NCBI GenBank assembly: GCA_035248685.1
Contig: DATFHF010000033.1
Location: forward strand, 1-64,000
Reading direction: 5' to 3'
Origin: Jatrophihabitans_A sp035248685
Lineage (GTDB): Bacteria; Actinomycetota; Actinomycetes; Mycobacteriales; Jatrophihabitantaceae
DNA length: 64,000 bases
Part shown: piece by piece, positions 35,650 to 42,875 of the stretch
Layout: every line of letters begins with the position of its first letter
Position numbering within the stretch: the stretch's first letter is position 1
Made by a program: the position numbers and the translations under genes
Notes under the pieces: model-generated
What the model saw: the letters and a program-made list of their open reading frames with translations, nothing else
Database searches by the model: none
What the model was told of the DNA's origin: nothing

Positions 35650-36393
35650 TCAGACCGACAAGCCGGCGATGCGCCGCAACGTCTGATCCATGCTGGCTCC
35701 GGCACTGATCTTGCGATCGTCCACCAGGGTGCCGTCGAGTAGTCGGATCAGCCGATCGCAGCGTGCCGCAACCTGCATCGAGTGAGTCGCGATCAGCATG
35801 GTCATGCCGTATTCGTCGCGCATCTCCAGGAGCAGATCGAGCACGTCCGAGCCGGACTGGGAGTCCAGATTGCCGGTCGGCTCATCGGCAAGCAGCAGGG
35901 CCGGCCGGCCGATCAGCGCCCGGGCGATGGCGACCCGTTGCTGTTCGCCACCGGACAATTCCGATGGCAGTGCGCGCTCGCGTCCGGTGAGTCCGACTCT
36001 GGCCAACAGTTCTTGCGCGCGGGACACCTTGTCGTAGGGGCATCGGTACGGCAGGACCGGCGCGATCACGTTGTCGAGTGCGCACAACGCCGGAAGCAGG
36101 TGGAAGCGCTGAAAGACCAGACCGACCGAGCGGCGGAACTCGGGCAATCGCCGTGCCGATAGGCCGGTGACGACGGTGTTTCCGACCTGGACGGTGCCCG
36201 AGTCGGCACGCTCGATCCCCGCTATCAGGTGCAGGAGGGTTGACTTCCCCGATCCGGAGGCGCCGGTGATCGCGACCACCTCACCGGCCGGCACCTCGAT
36301 CGTCAGGTCGTCCACACCGATCGCGGAGGGCCGGCCGGAGCGTCCATAGCGTTTGGTCAACGCCGCTGCCCGTACTTCCACACCTGGGCTCAC
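35650..36393 (-). CDS. ABC transporter ATPase (LolD/MacB type)
   Basis: ATP-hydrolysing partner of the adjacent FtsX-type permease. Walker A GASGSGKSTLLH, Q-loop VFQRFHLLPALCALDNV, signature LSGGEQQRVAIARALIG, Walker B LLADEPTGNLD and H-loop IATHSMQVAARCDRLI. 247 residues. GTG start with GGGAGCTGCTC upstream. Divergent from padR with a 94-base gap that contains palindromic operators. Confidence 0.93.
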   Translation of the reverse strand: MSPGVEVRAAALTKRYGRSGRPSAIGVDDLTIEVPAGEVVAITGASGSGKSTLLHLIAGIERADSGTVQVGNTVVTGLSARRLPEFRRSVGLVFQRFHLLPALCALDNVIAPVLPYRCPYDKVSRAQELLARVGLTGRERALPSELSGGEQQRVAIARALIGRPALLLADEPTGNLDSQSGSDVLDLLLEMRDEYGMTMLIATHSMQVAARCDRLIRLLDGTLVDDRKISAGASMDQTLRRIAGLSV

Positions 36394-36410
36394 GAGCAGC
36401 TCCCTACTCG

Positions 36411-36440
36411 GTGACTATGTACATAGTGACAATGTATACA
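36411..36440. promoter_or_regulatory. PadR-type operator in the shared exporter/padR promoter
   Basis: Perfect 14-base palindrome ACTATGTACATAGT (36414-36427) followed by the perfect palindrome TGTATACA (36433-36440). ATGT and ACAT half-sites are the known core of PadR operators. GTGACT (36411-36416) and TATACA (36435-36440), 18 bases apart, could be the -35 and -10 of padR with the palindrome in the spacer, so binding would block transcription. The ABC genes start on the other side. Confidence 0.75.
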
Positions 36441-36487
36441 CTGAGGTTCGCTCCGACAAGCGTCCCGCGAGCCGAAAGCAGGCACCG

Positions 36488-37072
36488 ATGCCGATACACC
36501 ACGCCGTGCTGGCACTGCTGACGGACGGCCCGAGCCACGGGTATCAGCTCAAGGCTGAGTTCGAACGGTCCGTCGGCCCGCAATGGGGCACCTTGAACAT
36601 CGGCCACCTGTACCAAGTTCTGGCCCGGCTGTCCGATGACGGATTGGTCAGCTCCGAACGGCAATTCCAGTCCGCCCGTCCGGATCGGGTGGTGTACGCG
36701 CTCACCGATGAGGGGGCGGCCGAGCTCGACCGCTGGCTCACCGAACCCAGCGAGCGGCAGGCCGGCTATCGCGACGACTTCTTCCTCAAGCTGATGGCGG
36801 TCACCCGCCGCGCCGATCCGGCGGCGCGCACCATGCTGATCGATCGTCAGCGTGGCCACCTGCTCGGCGAGTTGCGCACCCTCGGCGAGTTAGCCCGCTC
36901 CGCCGCCGACGACCTGGTGGTCAGCCTGCTCATCGACGCCGCACAACTGCATGTCCAAGCCGAGCTCACCTTCCTGGACCGAGCCGAGGCCCGGCTCGCG
37001 CGCGGCACCGAGCTGAGTGCTCCGGCCGAAACCGAGGTGACTGGTACCGATCGGCGGACCGCGACCGGCTAG
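36488..37072 (+). CDS. PadR-family transcriptional regulator
   Basis: 194 residues. N-terminal winged helix (HHAVLALLTDGPSHGYQLKAEFE, LNIGHLYQVLARLSDDGLVSS, RVVYALTDEGAAELDRWL) and a C-terminal all-helical dimerisation domain (LRTLGELARSAADDLVVSLLIDAAQLHVQAELTFL). PadR proteins typically repress a neighbouring efflux pump until a ligand binds, which fits the divergent ABC exporter. ATG 36488; the longer frame upstream covers the promoter palindromes. Confidence 0.92.
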   Translation: MPIHHAVLALLTDGPSHGYQLKAEFERSVGPQWGTLNIGHLYQVLARLSDDGLVSSERQFQSARPDRVVYALTDEGAAELDRWLTEPSERQAGYRDDFFLKLMAVTRRADPAARTMLIDRQRGHLLGELRTLGELARSAADDLVVSLLIDAAQLHVQAELTFLDRAEARLARGTELSAPAETEVTGTDRRTATG

Positions 37073-37129
37073 CGGTCTGGTCTGCCAACTGGTGGCGGTA
37101 CTGGCCCGGTGAGCGAATAGAGTGTCCGG

Positions 37130-38440
37130 ATGAGTCCGCGCGCACTGACCCGCACCTTGCCGGTGAACGGCGGCGGGGTCATCCGGCGAACGGTGCTGCC
37201 CGGTGGGTTGCGGATCGTCAGCGAAGCGATGCCCGGCGTCCGCTCGGCCAGCGTCGGAATCTGGGTCGGCGTGGGCTCTCGCGACGAGCAGCCGTCGGTC
37301 GCCGGAAGCAGCCATTTCCTGGAGCACCTGCTGTTCAAGGGCACCCGCAACCGGTCCGCGTTGGACATCGCCACCGCGATGGACGCAGTGGGCGGGGAGT
37401 TCAACGCCTTCACCGAGAAGGAGCACACCTGCTTCTACGCAACCGTGCTCGATCGCGAACTTCCTTTGGCTATCGACATGATCTCCGACGTGGTACTGAA
37501 CGCGACGATCGCCGCCGGTGACGTGGACGTGGAACGCACCGTGGTGTTGGAAGAGATTTCGATGCGCGACGACGACCCGTCGGACCTAGTGCACGACGAG
37601 TTCTCGCTGGCCCTGTTCGGCGACAGCGCATTGGGCCGGCCGATCCTCGGCTCGGAGGAGTCGATCAACCGGCTCAGCCGGACCCAGATCCGCGGCTACT
37701 ACACCCGCCGGTACCGGCCGGCCGAGATGGTGGTGTCGGTGGCCGGCAACGTCGAGCACAGCAAGGTGGTCAGCCTGGTGCGCAAGGCGTTCGCCGGCCG
37801 GTTGGACGAGGAGCGGACCGGCGTCGTCCGGCGTCCGGACCGTCGCCAGCACCTGCGGCCGGTCCGCCCGATCCGGGTGATCGACGACGACACCGAGCAG
37901 GCCAACATCGTGCTGGGGACGATGGGGCTGTCCCGGTTTGATGAACGCCGGTTCTGCCTGGGTGTGCTCTCGACTGCGATCGGCGGTGGCACTTCGTCCC
38001 GGCTGTTCCAGCAGATTCGTGAGCAGCGCGGGCTGGCCTACTCGACCTACGCCTTCACTTCGTCCTATGCCGGCGACGGCTTGTTCGGGCTGTACGCCGG
38101 CTGCCAACCCGGCAAGGCCGACGAGGTGGTCTCGATCATGACCGCGGTACTCGACTCGATCGCCCGGGACGGCCTGTCGGCGGACGAGGTCGAGCGCGGC
38201 AAGGGCCAGCTGCGGGGCAGCATGGTGCTCGGCCTGGAAGACTCCAGTTCGCGGATGAGCCGGATCGGAAAGGCGGAACTAAGCTTCGGCGACGTGCTAG
38301 GTCTGGACGATCTGCTGGGACTGGTGGACGCGGTGAGCCTCGAGCAGGTGAACGAGTTGGCTGCTGAACTGACCGGGCAGGCCCGTTGCCTGACCGTGGT
38401 AGGTCCGTTCGGTGAGCACGACTTCGATGCGGCCGTCTGA
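37130..38440 (+). CDS. M16-family zinc metallopeptidase
   Basis: Pitrilysin-type processing peptidase, 436 residues. Inverted zinc motif HxxEH is H62-E65-H66 (HFLEHLLFKGT), with the third ligand among E141/E142 in TVVLEEISMRDD. The inactive second half contains the substrate-binding part (SRLFQQIREQRGLAYSTYAF). Homologue of mycobacterial PepR, whose gene there follows pnp closely; here about 8.5 kb of transport genes intervene. dapB starts five bases after the stop. Confidence 0.95.
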   Translation: MSPRALTRTLPVNGGGVIRRTVLPGGLRIVSEAMPGVRSASVGIWVGVGSRDEQPSVAGSSHFLEHLLFKGTRNRSALDIATAMDAVGGEFNAFTEKEHTCFYATVLDRELPLAIDMISDVVLNATIAAGDVDVERTVVLEEISMRDDDPSDLVHDEFSLALFGDSALGRPILGSEESINRLSRTQIRGYYTRRYRPAEMVVSVAGNVEHSKVVSLVRKAFAGRLDEERTGVVRRPDRRQHLRPVRPIRVIDDDTEQANIVLGTMGLSRFDERRFCLGVLSTAIGGGTSSRLFQQIREQRGLAYSTYAFTSSYAGDGLFGLYAGCQPGKADEVVSIMTAVLDSIARDGLSADEVERGKGQLRGSMVLGLEDSSSRMSRIGKAELSFGDVLGLDDLLGLVDAVSLEQVNELAAELTGQARCLTVVGPFGEHDFDAAV

Positions 38441-38444
38441 GCCG

Positions 38445-39200
38445 ATGGACGATTCACTAATCCGGGTCGGCGTGCTCGGCGCACGCGGCCGGATGGGCCG
38501 GCAGGTGTGCGCGGCGGTCGAACAGGCGCCGGACCTGGAACTAGCCGCGCAGGTCGATTTGGGCGACGCACTGGCCGACGTCCTGGCGGCCGAAGTGCAG
38601 GTGCTGGTCGACTTCACCCATCCGGACGCGGTGCTGGCCAACCTGCGGTTCGCCGCCGACCACGGCCTGCATGCCGTGGTCGGCACCACCGGTTTCACCG
38701 ACGAGCGGCTAGCGACGGTTCAGGGTTGGTTCGACGATCAGCCGGGGCTGGGCGTGGTCATCGCGCCGAACTTCGGTATCGGTGCGGCGCTGGCGATGCG
38801 GTTTGCCCAGTTGGCGGCGCCCTATTTCGAGTCGGCCGAGGTCATCGAGCTGCACCATGCGGGCAAGGTGGATGCACCGTCAGGTACCGCCGGCCGGACC
38901 GCGCAGCTGATCGCGCAGGCGCGCGGTTCTGCTGGCCTTGGCCCAGCGCCGGATGCGACTACCGCCGAGTTGGCCGGGGCCAGGGGAGCGGAGGTGGATG
39001 GCGTCAGGGTGCACTCGGTGCGGCTGGCCGGCCTGGTCGCCCACCAGGAGGTGCTGTTCGGGACGGCGGGGGAGACCTTGACGATCCGGCACGACTCGCT
39101 GGACCGGTCCTCGTTCATGCCGGGCGTGCTGCTCGCGATCCGAGAAGTGGTCCGGCGCCCAGGCCTGACCGTCGGCATCGATTCGCTACTGGGCCTATAG
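38445..39200 (+). CDS. dapB: 4-hydroxy-tetrahydrodipicolinate reductase
   Basis: NAD(P)H-dependent reductase of lysine/diaminopimelate synthesis. Nucleotide site VGVLGARGRMGRQV, VVGTTGFTDE, APNFGIGAALAM, and the substrate/catalytic segment ELHHAGKVDAPSGTAGRTAQLI (HH and K) are all present. 251 residues from ATG 38445; starts at 38427 and 38412 would overlap the M16 peptidase. dapA is encoded 8.5 kb downstream. Confidence 0.96.
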   Translation: MDDSLIRVGVLGARGRMGRQVCAAVEQAPDLELAAQVDLGDALADVLAAEVQVLVDFTHPDAVLANLRFAADHGLHAVVGTTGFTDERLATVQGWFDDQPGLGVVIAPNFGIGAALAMRFAQLAAPYFESAEVIELHHAGKVDAPSGTAGRTAQLIAQARGSAGLGPAPDATTAELAGARGAEVDGVRVHSVRLAGLVAHQEVLFGTAGETLTIRHDSLDRSSFMPGVLLAIREVVRRPGLTVGIDSLLGL

Positions 39201-39362
39201 GCCCACCGGCGCGCCTAGCGCGTTCAAGAATGCCGACTGCATCGCCGGCGAAGGAGCTTGGTCTGCAACAAGATTGCGATCTAGGTGTATCTGCCGGGTC
39301 CCGAGTCTGGCGCCGACTAGACCGAGACCACTCCTCAATTCGTCGCGAACGCCGAGGACTCC

Positions 39363-39722
39363 CTATGCCGGGGGTGGGTGAGGGGCTTGGTGCCATCGGA
39401 CCGGACCGGCGATGATAGGCGGCTGGCCGTAGCCGCCGGCGCGGTTCGATGGCTGCTGCGGTCGTCGGCGGGCTTGATGTAGTGGTGGCCTGGTTCCCCG
39501 GTCGTAGTCGGCTCGCCGGGCAGGGTCGTGCAGCACCGTGTAGGCGGCGAGGATCTGTTGCAGTGTCGTGTCGGACACGGCGCTTTGTGATTCGTCATCC
39601 GGGGCGCGGGTGTCCGGGTGGTGACGGCGCAGCAGCGCGCGGTAGGCGTGGCTGATCTCGGCCTGGGTGGCGCTCGGCGCAATTCCCAGGATGGCGTAGA
39701 GGTCGGGCCGCTTGGCGGTCAT
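39363..39722 (-). CDS. Short J-domain protein
   Basis: 119-residue DnaJ-like co-chaperone lacking the zinc and C-terminal substrate domains. The J domain is complete: DLYAILGIAPSATQAEISHAYRALLRRHHPD with HPD at about residues 37-39, then ILAAYTVLHDPARRADYDRG. The C-terminal 45 residues are Pro/Arg/Gln-rich and probably disordered. It should stimulate an Hsp70 ATPase. ATG 39722 overlaps the stop of the 65-residue ORF (ATGA). Last gene of the hsp20 arm. The 162 bases on the other side of its stop, up to dapB, show no gene. Confidence 0.87.
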   Translation of the reverse strand: MTAKRPDLYAILGIAPSATQAEISHAYRALLRRHHPDTRAPDDESQSAVSDTTLQQILAAYTVLHDPARRADYDRGTRPPLHQARRRPQQPSNRAGGYGQPPIIAGPVRWHQAPHPPPA

Positions 39723-39916
39723 GGTCGAAGGTGGCTCGAGGCGGTGATGGTCGTGGCCCCGGCCGGAAGGGTGGCCGGGGCCCACGGTGCGAGGAGTGCT
39801 GTCGCCTGGCCCGCGGTGAGGGGGCGCCGTTCGGGCGCGGGCGTCGCGCAATCTGCGTCAGACGCTCGGGGGTGGAACGTGCGGGCGGGGCGAGCAGTCA
39901 CCTCGTGAGGGTTCAC
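39719..39916 (-). CDS. Small Pro/Ala-rich protein in heat-shock operon, 65 residues
   Basis: Unrecognised small protein. Support: AGGTGATC, an eight-base match to the anti-Shine-Dalgarno, lies exactly 7 bases before its GTG start (complement of 39924-39931), its stop overlaps the J-protein start as ATGA, and it sits 28 bases after the previous gene in the same operon. It is rich in Ala, Pro and Thr (QATALLAPWAPATLPAGATT) with no clear domain. It might act mainly as a translational coupler for the J protein. Confidence 0.5.
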   Translation of the reverse strand: MNPHEVTARPARTFHPRASDADCATPAPERRPLTAGQATALLAPWAPATLPAGATTITASSHLRP

Positions 39917-39944
39917 GTGTGGCGATCACCTGCCTTCCTGCCTG

Positions 39945-40244
39945 TCATGCGTCGGGTGTTCGGGTCGGGGGTGAGCGCTGCCGTGCCCAACCGCCGATGC
40001 CGGGGTGCCGGGGGCGATCAATGAGGTCGCGGACAGGCTCGGCCGCGCGGCCGGCTGCTCGCCTGCCGGGGTGCCCGCCGGCGGCGCCGCTACCAGGCCG
40101 GCCGGCCGGCGGGTCGGGCCATTCCGCGGCGATGATCGCGTCGAACTCGGCCGCGAGCAGATCCGCGTCGCGGCAGATCAGGTCGACGAACTGCTCATCG
40201 ACGCTCCGAGCTGGCGTGCCACTGGTGGCGGGTGCGCTGGGCAT
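39945..40244 (-). CDS. Small conserved-looking protein downstream of hsp20, 99 residues
   Basis: Function unknown. The N-terminal half has an acidic helical core, SVDEQFVDLICRDADLLAAEFDAIIAAEWP, which reads like a real structured motif; the C-terminal half is Gly/Pro/Arg-rich and probably disordered. ATG start 17 bases after the hsp20 stop, same strand. Similar small acidic ORFs accompany hsp20 in other actinobacteria as far as I recall, but I cannot confirm homology here. Confidence 0.62.
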   Translation of the reverse strand: MPSAPATSGTPARSVDEQFVDLICRDADLLAAEFDAIIAAEWPDPPAGRPGSGAAGGHPGRRAAGRAAEPVRDLIDRPRHPGIGGWARQRSPPTRTPDA

Positions 40245-40261
40245 GACCGGTCTCTGCCGGG

Positions 40262-40693
40262 TCAGGCGTCGATGGCCTGCCGGTCCTCACCCTTGCTGGT
40301 GATGGAGATCCTGCGTGGCTTGGCCTGCTCGGCGACCGGGATCTGCAGGGTGAGCACGCCGGCGTCGTAGCTGGCGCTGATGTGTTCGGTGTCCAGGTTG
40401 TCGCCGAGGATCAGCTGCCGGCTGAACACCCCGCGCGGCCGCTCGGCGGCGATCAGTTCGGCGTCGCTGGCCCGCGGCGGGCGTTCGGCCTTGACGGTGA
40501 CCAGGTTGCGTTCGACGTCCAGGTCGATCGAGTCCGGGTTGACGCCGGGCAGGTCGAATTCGACGTGGAAGGTGTCGCCGTCGCGCCAGGCGTCCATCGG
40601 CATCACCGACGGACGGGCCAGGGTGCCGTTGGTGCCGAAGACCTGCTGGGTGAGGCGGTCCAGTTCGCGGAACGGGTCGGTGCGCATCAGCAT
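40262..40693 (-). CDS. Hsp20/alpha-crystallin small heat-shock protein
   Basis: ATP-independent holdase chaperone forming oligomers. 143 residues: N-terminus MLMRTDPFRELDRLTQQVF, alpha-crystallin domain (MDAWRDGDTFHVEFDLPGVNPDSIDLDVERN, FSRQLILGDNLDTEHISASYDAGVLTLQIPV) and a C-terminal ISITSKG tail. ATG 40693 is chosen because GGAGGTGG lies seven bases before it; ATG 40708 precedes that ribosome binding site. First gene of a minus-strand operon hsp20-ORF99-ORF65-J protein. Confidence 0.94.
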   Translation of the reverse strand: MLMRTDPFRELDRLTQQVFGTNGTLARPSVMPMDAWRDGDTFHVEFDLPGVNPDSIDLDVERNLVTVKAERPPRASDAELIAAERPRGVFSRQLILGDNLDTEHISASYDAGVLTLQIPVAEQAKPRRISITSKGEDRQAIDA

Positions 40694-40781
40694 CGTGTCC
40701 ACCTCCATGACTCCTGTTCTCTCGGATGCTTATTGGCCTCAGACCCTTCAAGGTGGGATCTGTGGTATGCGCTGTAGATTT

Positions 40782-40810
40782 GATATAGCACTCGTGGCAT
40801 GCTGGTGCAA
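40782..40810 (-). promoter_or_regulatory. Sigma-70-type promoter of hsp20
   Basis: On the minus strand TTGCAC (40810-40805) and TATATC (40787-40782) are spaced by exactly 17 bases, pointing toward hsp20 with a leader of about 80 bases. The promoter lies in the gap shared with the HspR-like gene. No canonical HAIR inverted repeat (CTTGAGT-N7-ACTCAAG) is visible, so the HspR binding site here is unclear. Confidence 0.5.
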
Positions 40811-40851
40811 GAGGGAAATGTAGAGAGTTGAGGTGGAAGGGACGTGGTGCG

Positions 40852-41235
40852 GTGGCCGGGGTAGAACCGGACGCGGCGCGCGGGGTGTATGCCATCTCGG
40901 TTGCCGCGGAGTTGGTAGGCACCGGGGTGCAGAACCTGCGGGCCTATGAGGCGCGCGGCCTGCTCGAGCCGAAGCGCACCGAGGGCGGCACCCGACGCTA
41001 TAGCGCCGACGACTTGGACCGGCTGCGCCGCATCGGCGACCTGCTCGAGGCCGGGCTCAACCTGGCCGGCATCGCGATGGTGATGGACCTGCAGGACGAG
41101 AACAGCCAACTGCGCGCGGAGAAGGAGGAACAGCAATGGCTGCCGACCGGAGCACTCAAGGCCGTATCGATCCCAGTGAGCAGATCCCCGAAGCGGACCA
41201 CCTCGAGCAGCAGGTCCCGCTCGACCCGGCGCTGA
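40852..41235 (+). CDS. HspR-like MerR-family heat-shock repressor
   Basis: MerR-type regulator of about 127 residues, most like HspR: GVYAISVAAELVGTGVQNLRAYEARGLLEPKRTEGGTRRYSADDLDRLRRI, then GLNLAGIAMVMDLQDENSQLRAEKEE. HspR normally represses hsp operons until titrated by DnaK, and it is divergent from hsp20 here. GTG 40852 has GGAAGGGACG upstream; a TTG at 40828 is possible. The last 33 residues are basic and overlap the next gene by 100 bases, so this tail may be poorly constrained. No metal-binding Cys. Confidence 0.83.
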   Translation: MAGVEPDAARGVYAISVAAELVGTGVQNLRAYEARGLLEPKRTEGGTRRYSADDLDRLRRIGDLLEAGLNLAGIAMVMDLQDENSQLRAEKEEQQWLPTGALKAVSIPVSRSPKRTTSSSRSRSTRR

Positions 41236-41390
41236 GCGACGACGAACGCGGCTCGGTCGATCGAGTTGTCGGTGCGGCATCCGCCGAACCCGTCAATGAC
41301 GCCGACCGTTGGGAGCAGCAGCTGCCGGTGCCTTCAGCGGACGACGACTACCCGCATGACTATCCCGAAGACGTATTCGAGGTTGGATGA
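41136..41390 (+). CDS. Small acidic protein overlapping hspR, 84 residues
   Basis: Function unknown. A strong RBS (AGAAGGAGGAACAGCA) just before the ATG supports a real start even though it lies inside the hspR 3' end. The sequence is very acidic and contains an internal imperfect repeat, EADHLEQQVPLD near the middle of the first half and DADRWEQQLPVP in the second, and ends DDDYPHDYPEDVFEVG. This repeat style resembles small actinobacterial DUF5709-like proteins; homology is unproven. Confidence 0.65.
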   Translation: MAADRSTQGRIDPSEQIPEADHLEQQVPLDPALSDDERGSVDRVVGAASAEPVNDADRWEQQLPVPSADDDYPHDYPEDVFEVG

Positions 41391-41396
41391 GCGCTG

Positions 41397-41516
41397 ATGG
41401 CCGACCCCGTTGGGCGTGGTCGCGGTGCGGTGTATGCCGACTTCGCCGACCGCGTCACCCTGGCCGAGGTCCTCGCTGTCGCGAGCTGGTGGATGATCGC
41501 CGGCGGCATGCGGTAG
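41397..41516 (+). CDS. Possible 39-residue ORF after the acidic protein
   Basis: ATG 41397 to TAG 41516 encodes 39 residues with a short hydrophobic end (VTLAEVLAVASWWMIAGGMR). It starts 7 bases after the previous stop. There is no strong ribosome binding site and nothing recognisable. It may be a small membrane peptide, a gene remnant, or chance. Confidence 0.22.
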   Translation: MADPVGRGRGAVYADFADRVTLAEVLAVASWWMIAGGMR

Positions 41517-41550
41517 GGATATCTCCGCGGCCATTAGGCGAAGTCCACGC

Positions 41551-42204
41551 TTAGGTGCCGCGGCGCTCTACCGGCCGGTCGGAGGCACCGACGTACTTCT
41601 CCAGCCAGTCGATCAACGGCTGCATGGCCCGCCAAGCCTTGCGGATCTCCGTCTTGGCCCGGGTGGTCTGCAACCAGTCCGGGCAGCCGAACTCCCGGCT
41701 GGCGTACACCGACTTGTGCCGCAGCAGGTCCTCGCGCGGGTGCTCTTTGCCGTAGCCGGGCGGTATCCGGCTGAGCCGCTCGCCGTTTATGGTCAGCTTG
41801 GCCCGGGTGCCGGTCGCGATCGCGGCCTCCAGCGCATGCCCGGACAGATCCTCGGCGACCGAGCGGCGATACCGGGCCACCTGGTCGGAGGCCATCTCGT
41901 AAATCCCGCCGCTGACATACATGCCGGCCGCCGAGATCTGCAGGTAGCGCCGGCACTCGCTGAAGTAGACGCCCTGGTGGTTCTTGTATAGCGACTTGTC
42001 CTTGGCGAACCGGACGTCCCGGTAAGGTCGGAAGAACTTCGCCGGGCCGAACTCGTCGGCCAACTCCAGCGCCAGTTCCTGCAACGGCAGCCGGACCTGC
42101 TCGTCGTAGATGTGCTTGTGCGCCGTCCAGAACACCTTCGAGTTATCCGCCTCCAGATCCTCGTAGAAGTCCAGCGCGGCGAACGGGATTCCGGTGAAGG
42201 GCAC
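41551..42204 (-). CDS. DUF2461 family protein
   Basis: 217-residue protein of the DUF2461/TIGR02453 family, function unknown. Typical segments: FAALDFYEDLEADNSKVFWTAHKHIYDEQVRLPL, KFFRPYRDVRFAKDKSLYKNHQGVYF, the glycine-rich GMYVSGGIYEMASDQVARYR and the late RHKSVYASREF. Predicted cytosolic. GTG start. Single gene, separated from the GNAT/DedA pair by palindromic repeat copy 2. Confidence 0.9.
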   Translation of the reverse strand: MPFTGIPFAALDFYEDLEADNSKVFWTAHKHIYDEQVRLPLQELALELADEFGPAKFFRPYRDVRFAKDKSLYKNHQGVYFSECRRYLQISAAGMYVSGGIYEMASDQVARYRRSVAEDLSGHALEAAIATGTRAKLTINGERLSRIPPGYGKEHPREDLLRHKSVYASREFGCPDWLQTTRAKTEIRKAWRAMQPLIDWLEKYVGASDRPVERRGT

Positions 42205-42233
42205 GGTCGAACTTTAGTCTGTCCATCCAGGCT

Positions 42234-42303
42234 CGCGAGTGGGCGATTGCGCGTCGAGTGGGCAGTTGTAACCGCCCACTCGCGCTAGAACTGCCCACTC
42301 GCG
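42234..42303. repeat. Dispersed palindromic repeat, copy 2 (four GAGTGGGC motifs)
   Basis: Same layout as the copy at 24181: outer arms CGCGAGTGGGC (42234-42244) and GCCCACTCGCG (42293-42303), inner arms CGAGTGGGC (42255-42263) and GCCCACTCG (42274-42282), all perfect. The bases between the motifs differ from copy 1 (for example CAGTTGTAAC here against CAGCTACAAC), so the motifs are kept while the spacers drift. Confidence 0.9.
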
Positions 42304-42329
42304 GACGTCGCGGACGACGCGGAGCCGAT

Positions 42330-42875
42330 CTACTCGGCGAGGGTGGCGTGCAGCCGGAGCTCGGCCACCGTGCCGGCGCCGGTGTCCAGGCCGCGTTGCG
42401 CGCCGTCGGCGGCCCAGCCGGCCGACCGGTAGAAGTCCAGCGAGGCCTGATCCGCCGCGGCTACCCAGGCGACCAGCCGGCGGAACCCGTCGGCCCGGGC
42501 CAGGTCGGTGACCGCGGCCAGCAGCCGGGAACCGTGCCCGCGCCGTCCCCACCGAGGCTCGACCAGCAGCGGGCCGATGGCTGCGGTCGCCTCCGGCTCC
42601 GGGTCGGCTGGCAATCGGTCGGCGTCCGGCCCGAAGGCGGCGAATCCGACCCGATGCGCGCCCTCGGTGGCGATCAGCACCCGGTGCCGGACGGATGGCG
42701 GCGCGGCGATGGCGTCCCGCCAGGCGGCCTCGAACTGAGCGACATCGAGGTCGGCCAGCACCTCGGCGGGTAACACCGATTGGTAGGCGATCTGCCAGGT
42801 CTCGGTCTGCATCCGTGCGATCTCGACCGCGTCGGCCACCGACGCCGGCCGGACGCTCACATCTGCCACCGTCAC
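42330..42875 (-). CDS. GNAT-family N-acetyltransferase
   Basis: 181-residue acetyltransferase: SVRPASVADAVEIARMQTETWQIAYQSVLP at the start and the acetyl-CoA pyrophosphate loop EPRWGRRGHGSRLLAA (motif A, RxxGxGxxLL) about two thirds along. The start GTG overlaps the stop of the DedA gene (GTGA), so they are co-transcribed. Substrate unknown. Confidence 0.88.
   Translation of the reverse strand: MTVADVSVRPASVADAVEIARMQTETWQIAYQSVLPAEVLADLDVAQFEAAWRDAIAAPPSVRHRVLIATEGAHRVGFAAFGPDADRLPADPEPEATAAIGPLLVEPRWGRRGHGSRLLAAVTDLARADGFRRLVAWVAAADQASLDFYRSAGWAADGAQRGLDTGAGTVAELRLHATLAE

Noticed and set aside
39201..39362. Gene in the gap between dapB and the J protein
   Set aside because: No ORF with start signals or recognisable content; only short inverted repeats.
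40709..40851. HAIR operator for HspR
   Set aside because: Looked for CTTGAGT and ACTCAAG half-sites on both strands; none present.
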